Shown in pieces: positions 43,846 to 54,263 of a stretch of 64,000 bases of DNA. The translations under genes were made by a program, and so were the position numbers. Under the pieces are notes generated by a model. That model saw nothing but the letters and a program-made list of their open reading frames with translations, did not search any database and was not told the origin of the DNA. The DNA comes from Acidilutibacter cellobiosedens (lineage in GTDB: Bacteria; Bacillota; Clostridia; Tissierellales; Acidilutibacteraceae), in NCBI RefSeq assembly GCF_004103715.1, contig NZ_CP035282.1, positions 434,001 to 498,000 on the forward strand, given 5' to 3'. How positions within the stretch are numbered: position 1 is the stretch's first letter; every line of letters begins with the position of its first letter.

Positions 43846-43894
43846 AAAAAATAATATATCCCTACCTTAAAAAAGTAGGGATATATTATTTTTT
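43846..43894 (+). terminator. strong terminator ending the sugar-acid operon
   Basis: A perfect 20-bp stem (43846-43865 with 43875-43894), core ATATATCCCTAC, nine-base loop. The A-rich and T-rich outer ends supply U tracts in both directions. A 14-base AT repeat runs into its left arm. Confidence 0.85.
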
Positions 43895-43900
43895 GCATCC

Positions 43901-43943
43901 TTGACATTATAACAATAAGTAATATAATATATCGTATAACGAT
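43901..43943 (+). promoter_or_regulatory. promoter and dyad operator of the MarR operon
   Basis: TTGACA (43901-43906), 16-base spacer, TATAAT (43923-43928). Directly after the -10 box ATCGT-ATA-ACGAT (43931-43943) is a perfect dyad, the likely site of the MarR protein encoded downstream. Confidence 0.75.
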
Positions 43944-43977
43944 TATATCTATATAAGATATATTTAAGGAGGTCAAT

Positions 43978-44442
43978 ATGGATAAAGAAGAAAAGATACA
44001 AAAAATAATTCGATATAAAAATAAAATCGATACTCTTATGCATGAGAAATATCATAAATTGGCCTATAAATACGGATTGAGCTTAGGGCAGTACCATCTA
44101 TTAATAGAATTGGATGAACTTATGCTGGACGTTGATGACGAGCTTAAAGGGCCTACTGTCGGAGAGATAGCAAAAAATATCAATAATTCACAAAATACAA
44201 TGTCGGAAAAGATAACAAGGCTTGAAAATAGGGGGCTTGTAAAGAGAATAAAGGATAGTGAGGATAGAAGAATAAGCAGAATTGTTTTAACTGAAGAGGG
44301 AAGGAATTTAATTGATTCAATAGATAAGGAAGCAAACAGCAAATTCTTATTTAATTCGATATCTAAAATGGAAGACAAAGATATAAATAATTTGCTCAGC
44401 TGTTTAGAAAATCTTATAGAGCAGATGAATGGCATTGAATAA
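43978..44442 (+). CDS. MarR-family transcriptional regulator
   Basis: 154 residues, ATG 43978 after AAGGAGGT. Winged-helix motif GEIAKNINNSQNTMSEKITRL (shown in part) with wing LVKRIKDSEDRRISRIVLTEEG are typical of MarR. N- and C-terminal helices form the dimer. It leads an operon with an O-methyltransferase and an acetyltransferase, a set that suggests response to and modification of a small aromatic or toxic compound. Confidence 0.93.
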   Translation: MDKEEKIQKIIRYKNKIDTLMHEKYHKLAYKYGLSLGQYHLLIELDELMLDVDDELKGPTVGEIAKNINNSQNTMSEKITRLENRGLVKRIKDSEDRRISRIVLTEEGRNLIDSIDKEANSKFLFNSISKMEDKDINNLLSCLENLIEQMNGIE

Positions 44443-44466
44443 AATTGTATAAAGGAGAATATTATT

Positions 44467-45111
44467 ATGGATTTCAATAAGATTAATTTATACATTAACG
44501 ATATATACAAGAAAAGTACAGAACTGACTAAAAGGGAATTTATCAATAAAACCCAATTAAAGGATTTTGTACCCGTTATTGATGATGATGTCGCAAGATT
44601 TCTGAAATTGATAATTAAGATTACGAAACCGGAGAACATCTTGGAAATAGGGACGAGCATAGGATATTCAACTACATCAATGGCTCAAATAGTGAAAGAA
44701 TACGGAGGGAAAATAACTACCATTGAATATGATGAAAAAGTCGCGGCTCAAGCTAAACTAAATTTTATTAGTGCAGGTGTGGAAGATTTTATTGAATTGA
44801 AAATCGGAAATGCAGAAAAGATAATCCCCGATATGGAAGAAAAATTCGATTTGATATTTCAGGATGTAGATAAGAGGCTATATCCATTATTATTTGATGA
44901 TTGCCTAAGGATTCTAAAGACAGGAGGACTTTTAATAGCTGAAGATACTCTTTTCCCCGTATTGGACTTGGATGAAAGATGGCATTGTTTGATTGAACCA
45001 ATCGAACAGTTTAATGAATTAGTCGTTAACTGTTTAAAACTTGACAGTACTTTCTTGCCTATTGGAGACGGGCTTATTGTTGCAGTAAAAAAAGATGGGA
45101 GGCGGCTTTAA
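44467..45111 (+). CDS. O-methyltransferase (Methyltransf_3 family)
   Basis: 214 residues, ATG 44467 after AAAGGAGA. SAM-binding motif ENILEIGTSIGYSTTSMA, acidic ITTIEYDEK, and the metal-site DVDK in LIFQDVDKR followed by RILKTGGLLIAEDT fit the family of caffeoyl-CoA/catechol-like, divalent-metal-dependent O-methyltransferases. TrmR, which methylates tRNA hydroxyuridine, also belongs here. With a MarR neighbour, a small-molecule substrate is preferred, but tRNA cannot be excluded. Confidence 0.9.
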   Translation: MDFNKINLYINDIYKKSTELTKREFINKTQLKDFVPVIDDDVARFLKLIIKITKPENILEIGTSIGYSTTSMAQIVKEYGGKITTIEYDEKVAAQAKLNFISAGVEDFIELKIGNAEKIIPDMEEKFDLIFQDVDKRLYPLLFDDCLRILKTGGLLIAEDTLFPVLDLDERWHCLIEPIEQFNELVVNCLKLDSTFLPIGDGLIVAVKKDGRRL

Positions 45112-45602
45112 TGAAAAATTATGTTTTGGGAATACTGACGGAGAACTATGCTAAGGAGATTTGTGATTGGAAATATGAAGGAGATTATTCCGTTTATAAT
45201 TTTTCGGATTGGGGTACTGTAGTTAAAAACGGTTGGGACTTATCTTTAAGAGATAAAAGAGAAAAAGAATTTTTATCCATATTGCTTGATGGAGAGCTGA
45301 TTGCTTACGGAAGGATAATTGAAGATAGGGGAAAGACATTTATCGGCGTTGGATTAAAGCCATCCTGGTGCGGAAAAGGATACGGAAAGGACATTATGAA
45401 CTTATTGATTGAAGAATGTAAAAAAAGATTTCCGGATAATCCGATAGCCCTTGAAGTTAGGATTTTCAACAAAAGAGCAGTTAAATGCTACCAGACCGTA
45501 GGGTTTCGTATTAAAGATAAGTATATAAAAAATACTTTCAATGGTAAAGATGAATTTTATTATATGGAGTATGAAAAAGAGCCTGCAAGAAAATTTGTGT
45601 AA
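45111..45602 (+). CDS. GNAT-family N-acetyltransferase
   Basis: 163 residues; the ATG shares one base with the stop of the methyltransferase gene (TAATG), so translation is coupled. The acetyl-CoA loop is GVGLKPSWCGKGYGKDIMN, and the closing IFNKRAVKCYQTVGFR is the usual GNAT end. Substrate unknown; context suggests detoxification or RimI-like modification of small molecules. Confidence 0.9.
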   Translation: MKNYVLGILTENYAKEICDWKYEGDYSVYNFSDWGTVVKNGWDLSLRDKREKEFLSILLDGELIAYGRIIEDRGKTFIGVGLKPSWCGKGYGKDIMNLLIEECKKRFPDNPIALEVRIFNKRAVKCYQTVGFRIKDKYIKNTFNGKDEFYYMEYEKEPARKFV

Positions 45603-45617
45603 ACAGTATAATAAAAT

Positions 45618-45681
45618 AATGCTCTTCTTTAGCTATAATTGTTATAAATAACAACCAATAGATTATAGAAAGAAGAGCATT
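45618..45681. terminator. bidirectional terminator between convergent genes
   Basis: AATGCTCTTCTTT and AAAGAAGAGCATT form a perfect 13-bp outer stem, extended inside by CTATAAT and ATTATAG. TTATTTT follows on the plus strand; the minus strand also leaves an AT-rich tail. Confidence 0.75.
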
Positions 45682-45715
45682 TATTTTCACAAAAGCACAG
45701 ATTATTTTACACTAC

Positions 45716-46621
45716 TTATTCTTCTAATTCTTTTATTTGTTCCTCATTTAAACCAGTTGCTTCCATTATCTGTTTTAAGGGAATATTCATTTTTAGCAGT
45801 TTTTTTGCTATTTCTGTTTCTTTTTGTTTCATGCCTTGTTTCATGCCTTGTTTCATGCCTTGTTTCATGCCTTGTTCCGTTGCTTTCCTTTCCGCATATT
45901 TAATTCTTGATATTTCGTCCAACCTTGCTTTCTCTCTTGCCCATGCTATTTCTCTCATTCTATCGTCTTCACTTATTTTCCCTAAATTTTCTACTGCGTC
46001 CTTCATAATATCACTCCTTTCCATCAATTCTTTTATTTTCTTTTCGCTTCCTTCTTTGCCTGCTTCCTTTAAAAATTCCGCCCACAATTCTATTCCGCTT
46101 AATTCTTTTATTTCCTTTTGTTTTAACTTCGGCAGTTCCAAAAAGTGAATCTGAAGGTCTTCCGTCAGCGGAAAATATTCGCCCTTTTCCAATATCTTAA
46201 AACTGCTGTGAAGTTTTTTACTTTCAGGAATCGCATTGTAATCCGTTATATTCACGGATATTGTTTTCTTTAAAGCAGAATAATCTTCCGATTTCTTTAT
46301 TGTTTCCCCATAAATTTTTGACCAATAATATAATATCCTTTTTCTGTAGTTATAATCATTTTTGACCTGCACCTCTACATTTATTAATTCTTCTTTTTCC
46401 GTTTTTGCCTTTATGTCCAATATAGACAATTTATCATCCATAAAGTCCCTATAGTTGAATGGATTCAAATATGTTATGCTCGTTATTCTGTCCTCTCCCG
46501 CACTGACGAATATGTCATTTAACAGGGATATCAATAATTTTTTGCTTATATTGTCTTCTTTCCCGAATAAAGCCTTAAAGACAAAATCAAGCATTGGGTT
46601 TAACATCTTCAAATACATCAT
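45716..46621 (-). CDS. Rpn-family recombination-promoting nuclease / PD-(D/E)XK putative transposase
   Basis: 301 residues, two adjacent Met starts (46621, 46618). MLDFVFKALFG is the family N-terminus. The nuclease core is LDIKAKTEKEELINVEVQVK (Asp, then Glu-x-Gln in place of EXK). The middle has an acidic helical linker, then four copies of GMKQ and a C-terminal helix LLKMNIPLKQIMEATGLNEEQI. Such proteins are common and often multi-copy in Clostridia; related RpnA proteins cut DNA and promote recombination. Confidence 0.88.
   Translation of the reverse strand: MMYLKMLNPMLDFVFKALFGKEDNISKKLLISLLNDIFVSAGEDRITSITYLNPFNYRDFMDDKLSILDIKAKTEKEELINVEVQVKNDYNYRKRILYYWSKIYGETIKKSEDYSALKKTISVNITDYNAIPESKKLHSSFKILEKGEYFPLTEDLQIHFLELPKLKQKEIKELSGIELWAEFLKEAGKEGSEKKIKELMERSDIMKDAVENLGKISEDDRMREIAWAREKARLDEISRIKYAERKATEQGMKQGMKQGMKQGMKQKETEIAKKLLKMNIPLKQIMEATGLNEEQIKELEE
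45830..45877. repeat. 12-bp tandem repeat, four copies, inside the Rpn-family gene
   Basis: CATGCCTTGTTT repeats four times (last copy ends C). The minus strand codes for GMKQ repeats. The unit is a multiple of three, so copy changes would alter linker length without a frameshift. Confidence 0.9.
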
Positions 46622-46808
46622 CCTCCATTCATATTGTTATTTCTTTATATATATTTTATCATATTATTCAGAATTTTTATATTGAAGTTTTTATATAATA
46701 AATTTTAGAATTATGAATAGAATACAAGAACCCTTTTTTATAATTGAATATTGTTTACAGTTATAATATAATATGAACTAACTCTATAGTTAAATGAGGT
46801 GTAAAATT

Positions 46809-47177
46809 ATGAAAAGCGTTAAGCCGGGCCGTGGACCTTCCGGGATGTCCTTTATAGGGTCCATATTTGCGGTGATATTTGGAATATTTTGGACTGCTAT
46901 AGCTTTTAGTATGACCGAATCAATTTTATTTCCTATGTTTGGAGTATTGTTTATAATAATGGGAATTATTCAAGCTGTTTATCATTTCAAAAATGCTACG
47001 GGAAAAAATCGATTTTCGGAATTCGATATAACCGATTCTTCCGAAGAAGAAGATCCCATGGGAAAATGGGTGGATAATAAATCGAAAATATTATATTGTC
47101 CTTATTGCGGAGCTAAAATAGATAAAGAATTTTCATTCTGTCCTAAATGCGGTAAAAAATTGGACAATATTAAATGA
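46809..47177 (+). CDS. small membrane protein with C-terminal zinc ribbon
   Basis: 122 residues; ATG 46809 follows GAGGTG (an earlier in-frame start at 46794 lies before that site). Two hydrophobic helices (about 17-35 and 42-60) are followed by an acidic linker and a zinc ribbon with two Cys pairs, YCPYCGAK and FCPKCGKKL. The domain presumably sits in the cytoplasm. Function unknown; such proteins often bind other proteins. It precedes the DUF606 gene by only a few bases. Confidence 0.82.
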   Translation: MKSVKPGRGPSGMSFIGSIFAVIFGIFWTAIAFSMTESILFPMFGVLFIIMGIIQAVYHFKNATGKNRFSEFDITDSSEEEDPMGKWVDNKSKILYCPYCGAKIDKEFSFCPKCGKKLDNIK

Positions 47178-47190
47178 AAGTGGTGTGGAA

Positions 47191-47622
47191 ATGGTAGGAA
47201 TTTTATTTTCTCTCCTTACGGGGATATTGGTAAGCCTTCAGGTAGTATTTAACAATCGCGTAAGTGACAAAATAGGGTTGTGGGAAACGACCGTAATTGT
47301 TCATGCTGTGGGACTTATTTTCGGAATTATACTTATGGCTGTCTTTGGCGACGGGAATTTAGGCAAGATAGGTGAGGTAAAAAAGCTGTACTTAATAGGC
47401 GGAATGTTTGGAGTAATTATAGTATACAGTTCTATGGTAGGAATAATCCTATTGGGAGCTGCTTTTTCGACTTCGGTGATGCTCATAGCTCAATTGATAG
47501 TGGCAACAGCTATTGATGCCTTCGGACTTTTTGGAGCATCTCGGATAGAATTTGATTTTACAAAGCTATTGGGAGTTTTGATTATGATAATTGGGATTAT
47601 CGTATTTAAATTGAGAGGATGA
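47191..47622 (+). CDS. DMT-family transporter, YdcZ/DUF606 type
   Basis: 143 residues from ATG 47191; a GTG at 47185 is an alternative. Five hydrophobic segments with the DUF606 patterns SLLTGILVSLQVVFNNRVS, HAVGLIFGIILM and SVMLIAQLIVATAIDAFGLF. Members of this short family work as homo- or heterodimers; some are small-solute exporters. Only one such gene is seen here, so a homodimer is likely. It is probably in one operon with the zinc-ribbon gene. Confidence 0.87.
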   Translation: MVGILFSLLTGILVSLQVVFNNRVSDKIGLWETTVIVHAVGLIFGIILMAVFGDGNLGKIGEVKKLYLIGGMFGVIIVYSSMVGIILLGAAFSTSVMLIAQLIVATAIDAFGLFGASRIEFDFTKLLGVLIMIIGIIVFKLRG

Positions 47623-47632
47623 AAATAAGGGA

Positions 47633-47660
47633 AACAGAGAAACTAATTAGTTTCTCTGTT
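47633..47660. terminator. bidirectional terminator between DUF606 gene and purD
   Basis: A 28-bp perfect palindrome (arms AACAGAGAAACTAA and TTAGTTTCTCTGTT) followed on the plus strand by CTTTTCC. The purD stop codon lies in its right arm. Confidence 0.7.
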
Positions 47661-48906
47661 CTTTTCCTATATCTTTTCTGTAAGCCATGTTTTCAAAATG
47701 TATTTTGTCTATATTTTTATATACTTTATTCCGTCCTTCATTGAAATTGCCTGCAAGAGTGCCTACAGTGAGGACTCTTCCTCCGTTTGTAACTATTTTA
47801 TCGGTTTTTTTCGTTCCCGCATGGAATACCAATATGTCCTTATCCAATGAATCCAGTCCGTATATGGCGTTTCCCTTTTCGTAGAATTCGGGATATCCGC
47901 CTGAAGTCAGAACAGTACAGATGCATACTTTATCTGTCCATTTTAAATCCTCTTCCGAGATGGTTCCGTCTATAGTCTTTAAAAATATACTGAACAGATC
48001 ACTTTCCAATCGGGGGAGAAGAACCTCCGTTTCCGGGTCCCCAAATCTCACATTAAATTCTAAAACTTTTACATCATCCGATGTAATCATAAGGCCCACA
48101 TATAATATTCCTTTATAATAAATTTTTTCTTCGTGAAGACCTATTAGTATCCTGTCTAATATCTCGGTTTTTATTTTATTCATTAACTCTTCGTTTAATA
48201 TTTTATTGGGGGAAATAGAACCCATTCCTCCGGTATTAAGGCCCTTGTCATTGTCCAATGCTTTCTTATAATCCTTGGCACTCTCTAAAGGTATAATCTT
48301 TTTGTTATCAACCAAGCACATAAGAGATGCTTCAGTTCCTTTAAGATATTCCTCAATTATAATTTCATTTCCCGAATCGCCGAATTTTTTATTTTTGAGG
48401 ATATCTTCAATTGCTTTTTTAGCATCATCAATATTTTCGCATATAATGACACCTTTTCCTGCCGCCAGACCGTCGGCTTTTATTACTAAAGGAAAGGCAA
48501 ATTGACTTAATCCATTTATTGCATCTTCTGCTTGATTGTATGTGGAATATCTTGCTGTAGGTATTTGATATTTTTCCATAAATTTTTTGGCATATTTTTT
48601 ACTTCCTTCGAGCATTGCACCTTTTTTATTCGGACCAAATATCTTCATACCATTTTCAGTAAATTTATCTGTTATTCCCAATACTAAAGGTACTTCCGGA
48701 CCGACAACCGTCAGATCTATTTTTTCTTGGATTGCAAAGGATAAAAGAGTATCAATGTCATTGGGATTTATATTGACGCATTGGGCAAGTTGAGCGATAC
48801 CTTCATTTCCGGGAGCACAAAATATTTTTGATACATTGGGACTTTGAGATAATTTCCAAACGATGGCATGTTCTCTTCCGCCTCCGCCTATAACAAGAAC
48901 TTTCAT
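47647..48906 (-). CDS. purD: phosphoribosylamine-glycine ligase
   Basis: 419 residues, complete. MKVLVIGGGGREHAIVWKL at the N-terminus, ATP-grasp landmarks FPLVIKADGLAAGKGV, LNTGGMGSISP and FNVRFGDPETE are typical of GARS. It joins phosphoribosylamine and glycine with ATP. It is the last gene of the minus-strand purine operon and ends within a bidirectional terminator. Start ATG 48906 has GGAGGT ahead. Confidence 0.97.
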   Translation of the reverse strand: MKVLVIGGGGREHAIVWKLSQSPNVSKIFCAPGNEGIAQLAQCVNINPNDIDTLLSFAIQEKIDLTVVGPEVPLVLGITDKFTENGMKIFGPNKKGAMLEGSKKYAKKFMEKYQIPTARYSTYNQAEDAINGLSQFAFPLVIKADGLAAGKGVIICENIDDAKKAIEDILKNKKFGDSGNEIIIEEYLKGTEASLMCLVDNKKIIPLESAKDYKKALDNDKGLNTGGMGSISPNKILNEELMNKIKTEILDRILIGLHEEKIYYKGILYVGLMITSDDVKVLEFNVRFGDPETEVLLPRLESDLFSIFLKTIDGTISEEDLKWTDKVCICTVLTSGGYPEFYEKGNAIYGLDSLDKDILVFHAGTKKTDKIVTNGGRVLTVGTLAGNFNEGRNKVYKNIDKIHFENMAYRKDIGKEQRN

Positions 48907-48925
48907 GTTTTTACCTCCATCTATC

Positions 48926-50458
48926 TTAATGTTTGAAATGTCTCATGCCTGTAAATAGCATTGCTATTTTATACTTATCAGCCATATCTATTGAATCCTT
49001 ATCCCTTACTGAACCGCCTGGCTGAATAACTGCAGTGATTCCGGCTTTTGCGGCTGCTTCAATACAGTCGGAAAAAGGGAAAAAGGCATCCGATGCCATT
49101 ACACTTCCGCGAACACTTTCTTCACCTTGCTTTATGGCGTTTTCCAATGCCCATATTCTGCTGACCTGTCCGGGGCCTACAGCTACGGTTCCTTGATTTT
49201 TAGCCAATACTATGGCATTTGATTTGGTATTTTTGACTACCTTCCATGCAAACAATAAATCCTTCAATTCTTCATCGGAAGGTTTTCTTTGAGTAACTAT
49301 TTTTAAATCCTCATACATTTTTCCCTGATTTCTGTCTTGAAGGAGAACTCCTCCCAATATTTTTTTCATATCATAAGTTGAATATTTGTTATAGTTTATA
49401 TGAGGCAATCTTAATAATCTGATATTTTTCTTAGCTTCTAAAATTTCCAAAGCAGATTCAGAATAAGAAGGTGCTATAACAACTTCTATAAAAATATCTT
49501 TTATCATCTTTGCGGTATCAACATCTATTTCATCATTTGCGGCTATTATTCCTCCAAATATAGACTGTTTATCCGATTCGTAGGCTTTTTTAAATGCTTC
49601 GGCTATATTTTTTCCGCTTCCTACTCCGCATGGATTGGCATGTTTTACGGCTACAACGGTTGGAAGGGTAAATTCCTTAAGGATTTCCAATGCTCCGTTT
49701 CCATCACCGATATTATTGTAGGATAATTCTTTCCCATGAAGTTTAACTGCTTCCGAAAGTGTACCTGTGGTTTCCAGTTCTTCAGTATAAAATGCAGCCT
49801 CTTGATGAGGATTTTCTCCGTATCTCAAATCCTGTTTTTTTTCAAAGGTTAGAGTTATAGTATCTGGGAATTTAATATTCGTTTTTTCATTAAAATAGTG
49901 AGAAATCAATGCATCATAGTTACTTGTATGCTGAAAGACTTTGGCGGCAAGATATTCTCTTGTTTTATATGATACTTCGCCTTTATTTTCAAGCTCATCT
50001 ATTATTGTATTATAATCCTTCGGATCTACTATTACCGTTACGAATTTATAATTTTTTGCAGCAGCTCTTAACATGGAAGGTCCGCCTATATCAATATTTT
50101 CTATTATATTTTCATGAGTCGATTCTGTCTTTAGAATGGTTTCTTTAAAAGGATATAAATTATTCACCACCATATCTATAGGCTTTATGTCCAATTCTTT
50201 CATAGTCTTTAAATGGTTTTCATCATCCCTTAATGCTAAGATACCACCATGTATTTTAGGATGAAGAGTTTTTACCCTTCCGTTAAAACATTCAGGAAAG
50301 CCTGTAACATCTGAGACATCAGTGACTTTTAGTCCTGAATCGGAAAGAATCCTTGATGTTCCTCCCGTAGAAATAATCTCCCATCCCATATGGGAAAGCT
50401 TTTTAGCAAATTCTATTATTCCTTTCTTATCATAAACACTTATCAATGCCCTTTTCAT
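48926..50458 (-). CDS. purH: bifunctional AICAR transformylase/IMP cyclohydrolase
   Basis: 510 residues. The N-terminal IMP cyclohydrolase domain (about 1-150) begins [12 protein letters not shown] and has STGGTSRIL and [15 protein letters not shown]. The transformylase domain shows [37 protein letters not shown] and SDAFFPFSD. It carries out the last two steps to IMP. It precedes purD by 19 bases. Confidence 0.97.
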   Translation of the reverse strand: MKRALISVYDKKGIIEFAKKLSHMGWEIISTGGTSRILSDSGLKVTDVSDVTGFPECFNGRVKTLHPKIHGGILALRDDENHLKTMKELDIKPIDMVVNNLYPFKETILKTESTHENIIENIDIGGPSMLRAAAKNYKFVTVIVDPKDYNTIIDELENKGEVSYKTREYLAAKVFQHTSNYDALISHYFNEKTNIKFPDTITLTFEKKQDLRYGENPHQEAAFYTEELETTGTLSEAVKLHGKELSYNNIGDGNGALEILKEFTLPTVVAVKHANPCGVGSGKNIAEAFKKAYESDKQSIFGGIIAANDEIDVDTAKMIKDIFIEVVIAPSYSESALEILEAKKNIRLLRLPHINYNKYSTYDMKKILGGVLLQDRNQGKMYEDLKIVTQRKPSDEELKDLLFAWKVVKNTKSNAIVLAKNQGTVAVGPGQVSRIWALENAIKQGEESVRGSVMASDAFFPFSDCIEAAAKAGITAVIQPGGSVRDKDSIDMADKYKIAMLFTGMRHFKH

Positions 50459-50462
50459 ATTT

Positions 50463-51089
50463 TCACTCCTTTATCGATACTTTTCTTCCGTCTATGGTTA
50501 TTCTGCCTTCACAATATAATTTTACTGCTTCCGGAAGAAGTGTATGTTCTATTTTTAATACTTTATTTTGAAGAGAACCTACGGTATCACTTTCATCTAT
50601 CATCACCGGCCTTTGAAGTATTATAGGGCCGGCATCTGCTTCTTCGTTTACAAAATGGACAGTAGCTCCTGTAACTTTTGCTCCGTAATCCAACACAGCC
50701 TTATGGACCTTTTCTCCATAGTAGCCCTTTCCGCAGAAACTTGGGATTAAAGAAGGATGGATATTTATTATCTTATTTTTGTATTCATTAATAAATTTGC
50801 TGCTCAAAATTTTTAAATATCCTGCCAATACAACAAGGTCCACATCTCTTTTTTTAAGCTCATACATAATCGCCCTGTTGAATTCTTCTTCATCTTTAAA
50901 GATTTTTTTGTCGATATAAGCGGTATCTATTCCGTTATTTTTAGCCCTTATAAGCCCGTAAGCATTTTTTCTGTTGGATATGACTACTTTGATTTTTGCG
51001 TTTATGTTTCCGGCATTTATATGGTCGATTAACGACTGGAGATTCGTTCCGTTACCGGATATGAGTACTCCCATACTTACCGGCGACAT
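50463..51089 (-). CDS. purN: phosphoribosylglycinamide formyltransferase
   Basis: 208 residues from ATG 51089, which overlaps the purM end; ATG 51074 (giving [11 protein letters not shown]) is the start that matches the family N-terminus better, and neither has a strong ribosome site. Catalytic Asn-His-Asp set: [10 protein letters not shown] (Asn, His) and Asp in the region NEEADAGPI. It uses 10-formyltetrahydrofolate to formylate GAR. Confidence 0.95.
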   Translation of the reverse strand: MSPVSMGVLISGNGTNLQSLIDHINAGNINAKIKVVISNRKNAYGLIRAKNNGIDTAYIDKKIFKDEEEFNRAIMYELKKRDVDLVVLAGYLKILSSKFINEYKNKIINIHPSLIPSFCGKGYYGEKVHKAVLDYGAKVTGATVHFVNEEADAGPIILQRPVMIDESDTVGSLQNKVLKIEHTLLPEAVKLYCEGRITIDGRKVSIKE

Positions 51090-52120
51090 ATTGACAGACC
51101 CCCGTTTCCTTCAATAACGCTTCCTATTATATAGGCCTCTTCATTTTTACATTTTAAAAATTTTATTATATTGTCAGCGTCTTTTTCGTCAACTGCCATT
51201 ACTATTCCTATTCCCATGTTGAATGTGGAATACATCTCATCGATATCGATATTTCCAAGTTCTTGGATGAGTTGAAAGATAGGAGGGATACTGACATGGT
51301 TTCTGTCTATAAAGCCTGTCAATCCTTCAGGGAACATTCTCGGTATATTTTCATAGAATCCTCCTCCGGTTATATGGCTGATTCCCTTTATATCGAATTT
51401 ATCATTCAGTTCCGTTAAAGGGTCATAATATATTCTTGTGGGCTTCAGGAGTTCTTCTCCCAAGGTGGTACCCAAATCCTCTATATATTGATCAATTTTA
51501 TATTTTTTAATATCAAAGAACAGCTTCCTTACCAAAGAAAATCCGTTACTGTGCAATCCGCTGGAGGGAAGGCCTATAAGAACATCACCTTTCTTAATTT
51601 TTTCTCCCGTTATGATTTTTTTCTTGTCCGCTATTCCTACGGCAAATCCTGCCAAATCATATTCGTCTTCTTTGTACAATCCGGGCATTTCCGCTGTTTC
51701 TCCTCCTATAAGAGCACATTTTGCCTTTATGCATCCGGTGGAAATACCTGATACTATTTTTTCTATTTTTTCGGGATTTAATATTCCTGAGGCTACATAA
51801 TCCAAGAAAAATAGCGGCCTTGCTCCTTGACACAATATATCGTTTACACACATGGCCACACAATCCTGTCCAATTGTATCATGCTTATCCATCATGAAAG
51901 CAATCATCAGTTTGGTTCCCACACCGTCGGTGCCTGATAACAATACAGGTTCTTCAAATTCATTTTTATTTAATGCAAACATTCCGCTGAATCCGCCTAT
52001 GTCCGACAAAACTCCTTCCGTAAATGTGCTGTGTACGTGGGCTTTCATGCGTTTAACTGCTTCATATCCCGCATTTATATTTACTCCCGAATCCTTATAA
52101 GTCAGTCCTTTATTATTCAT
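51077..52120 (-). CDS. purM: phosphoribosylformylglycinamidine cyclo-ligase
   Basis: 347 residues. [17 protein letters not shown] at the start, [16 protein letters not shown] and [18 protein letters not shown] are the AIR synthase ATP-site blocks; [17 protein letters not shown] and [13 protein letters not shown] follow. Its start overlaps the purF end by eight bases. It forms AIR from FGAM. Confidence 0.97.
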   Translation of the reverse strand: MNNKGLTYKDSGVNINAGYEAVKRMKAHVHSTFTEGVLSDIGGFSGMFALNKNEFEEPVLLSGTDGVGTKLMIAFMMDKHDTIGQDCVAMCVNDILCQGARPLFFLDYVASGILNPEKIEKIVSGISTGCIKAKCALIGGETAEMPGLYKEDEYDLAGFAVGIADKKKIITGEKIKKGDVLIGLPSSGLHSNGFSLVRKLFFDIKKYKIDQYIEDLGTTLGEELLKPTRIYYDPLTELNDKFDIKGISHITGGGFYENIPRMFPEGLTGFIDRNHVSIPPIFQLIQELGNIDIDEMYSTFNMGIGIVMAVDEKDADNIIKFLKCKNEEAYIIGSVIEGNGGLSICRR

Positions 52121-53519
52121 CTAATTCCAACCCCTCTCTTGGTATTTCCATAGGATAATCTCCGTTGAAGCAGGCAGAACAGAACTGGTCGCTTTTCCCC
52201 GTGGATTTAATAAGACCTTCTTGAGATAGAAATCCTAAACTGTCCGCATTAATCATTTCACATATTTCATCAGAGGTCTTATTTGCACCTATCAGATATT
52301 TTCTGTAAGGAGTATCAATGCCGAAATAACAAGGGTATGATACCGACGGAGAGCTTACTCTTAAGTGAACTTCTTTAGCTCCTGCTTTTTTAAGCATATT
52401 TACGATTCTTTTACTCGTTGTCCCTCTTACGATTGAATCATCTACAAGAACTACCCTTTTTCCTTCAATATTTTCTTTTATAACATTTAATTTTATTTCT
52501 ACTCCTTTTTCTCTTGCCTTTTGATTTGGACTTATAAATGTTCTTCCTATATATCTGTTTTTTATTAAGCCTATGCTGTAGGGTATGCCTGATTCTTCCG
52601 CATATCCTATGGCAGCGGGAGTACCGGAGTCCGGAACGGAGATTACCACATCGGCGTCTACCGGATATTCACTTGAAAGTATTTTTCCGGCTTCTTTTCT
52701 TGCGGAATAAACGTTTATACCGTCTATTATACTGTCAGGTCTGGCAAAATAGATAATTTCAAATATGCATAATTTTTTTCTGTTCCATTTATCGTTGAAT
52801 ATACTTCTTATGCCGTTTTTATCTATTATGACTATTTCTCCGGGTTCAATATCCCTTACAAGTTCCGCTCCTATAGCATCCAACCCGCAGCTTTCCGAAG
52901 AGAGAACGTATCCGTCATCTGTTTTTCCAAGGCAGAGAGGCCTTATACCCTGATTGTCTCTTACACCTATGAGTTTATCTTCCGTCATTATTATAAGGGC
53001 GTAAGAACCTTTTACTATTTCCATTACTCCCTTTATGGCTTTTTCTATATCATCTTTATAATACCTTGCTATCATATTAGCCATGACTTCACTGTCGTTT
53101 GTGGTTTGAAAAGACACTCCTTCTGATTCAAGGATCTTTCGTATACTTCCGGCATTTACTATATTACCGTTGTGAACCAGTGCCATTTCTCCGTTTTTAC
53201 ATTTGACAATCAGAGGCTGAGCATTTACCGCTAAACTTTCTCCTGTTGTAGAATATCTTACATGACCTACCCCTATATTTCCCTCTAATCTTTCCAATTT
53301 ATTTTTATCGCTGAATACCTGAGATACAAGGCCCATATCTTTATAGCAGTCTATTTTACTATCTTTGCTTACGGCAATTCCGGCACTTTCCTGACCTCTG
53401 TGTTGAAGGGCATAAAGACCGTAATAGATCATATGGGAAACATTTTGCACTTTTGAATATACTCCCATAACTCCGCATTCTTCTTTTAACTTATCTTCAT
53501 CCATCAAATCGAAACCCAT
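52113..53519 (-). CDS. purF: amidophosphoribosyltransferase
   Basis: An in-frame codon at 53591 lies upstream, but ATG 53519 has AGGAGG eight bases ahead, giving 468 residues. The N-terminal nucleophile is Cys15 in [11 protein letters not shown], preceded by a 14-residue propeptide as in Bacillus Pur[11 protein letters not shown] and LVHNGNIVN belong to the glutaminase; [18 protein letters not shown] is the PRPP site. Cys residues near the end ([11 protein letters not shown]) fit the Fe-S form. It catalyses the first committed purine step. Confidence 0.97.
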   Translation of the reverse strand: MGFDLMDEDKLKEECGVMGVYSKVQNVSHMIYYGLYALQHRGQESAGIAVSKDSKIDCYKDMGLVSQVFSDKNKLERLEGNIGVGHVRYSTTGESLAVNAQPLIVKCKNGEMALVHNGNIVNAGSIRKILESEGVSFQTTNDSEVMANMIARYYKDDIEKAIKGVMEIVKGSYALIIMTEDKLIGVRDNQGIRPLCLGKTDDGYVLSSESCGLDAIGAELVRDIEPGEIVIIDKNGIRSIFNDKWNRKKLCIFEIIYFARPDSIIDGINVYSARKEAGKILSSEYPVDADVVISVPDSGTPAAIGYAEESGIPYSIGLIKNRYIGRTFISPNQKAREKGVEIKLNVIKENIEGKRVVLVDDSIVRGTTSKRIVNMLKKAGAKEVHLRVSSPSVSYPCYFGIDTPYRKYLIGANKTSDEICEMINADSLGFLSQEGLIKSTGKSDQFCSACFNGDYPMEIPREGLELDE

Positions 53520-53544
53520 TTTATGTTCCTCCTGACTGCTGCTT

Positions 53545-54249
53545 CTATTTAGATAACCTGGATAATACTTCCTCATAGGCTTCCTCCACATTTCCCAGAT
53601 CTCTTCTGAACCTGTCTTTGTCTAATTTTTCATTAGTCTCAACATCCCAAAGTCTGCATGTATCGGGAGATATTTCGTCTGCAAGAATTACTTTTCCGTC
53701 ATATAATCCGAATTCCAATTTAAAATCAATTAACTTCATCTTTTTTTCTCTGAAAAATTTAATCAATATATCGTTAATTTTAAAAGCGTAATCTTTTATT
53801 ATATTCAACTGTTCATCCGTTGCAAGTTCCATGGCTTTTATGTGATAATCATTAACAAGGGGATCTCCGAGTTCGTCGTTTTTGTAGCTGAATTCAAGAA
53901 CGGTACTTTTTAATTCGGTCCCTTCCTTAAGTCCGAGCCTTTTTGACAGAGAACCTGCCGCAACGTTTCTTACTATAACCTCCAAAGGAAGTATTTTTAC
54001 GGCCTTCACGAGCATTTCCCGGTCGCTTAAAAGTCTTTCAAAATGAGTGGGGATATTTTCTTTTTCAAGGAGTGTAAATAATTGAGCCGACATTTTATTG
54101 TTTATTACTCCTTTTCCTACTATGGTTCCTTTTTTTACTCCGTTGAAAGCAGTAGCATCGTCTTTATATTCTACAATATACTTTTTATCATCATCGGTTT
54201 TAAATACCTTTTTAGCTTTACCTTCATATAACATTTCAAGTTTTTCCAT
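53545..54249 (-). CDS. purC: SAICAR synthetase
   Basis: 234 residues. The frame opens at 54264, but ATG 54249 is seven bases after [47 protein letters not shown] and [14 protein letters not shown] are the classic PurC blocks. It adds aspartate to CAIR. Class I PurE is encoded just upstream. Confidence 0.97.
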   Translation of the reverse strand: MEKLEMLYEGKAKKVFKTDDDKKYIVEYKDDATAFNGVKKGTIVGKGVINNKMSAQLFTLLEKENIPTHFERLLSDREMLVKAVKILPLEVIVRNVAAGSLSKRLGLKEGTELKSTVLEFSYKNDELGDPLVNDYHIKAMELATDEQLNIIKDYAFKINDILIKFFREKKMKLIDFKLEFGLYDGKVILADEISPDTCRLWDVETNEKLDKDRFRRDLGNVEEAYEEVLSRLSK

Positions 54250-54263
54250 CCCGACTACCTCCA

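Noticed and set aside
44064-44660. 198-codon minus-strand frame across the MarR and methyltransferase genes
   Set aside because: It spans two genes with clear motifs and coupled starts; its Ser/Leu/Ile-rich sequence is typical antisense.
45830-45877. Tandem repeat considered as a CRISPR array
   Set aside because: The 12-base units are directly adjacent with no spacers and code for GMKQ in frame inside a gene.
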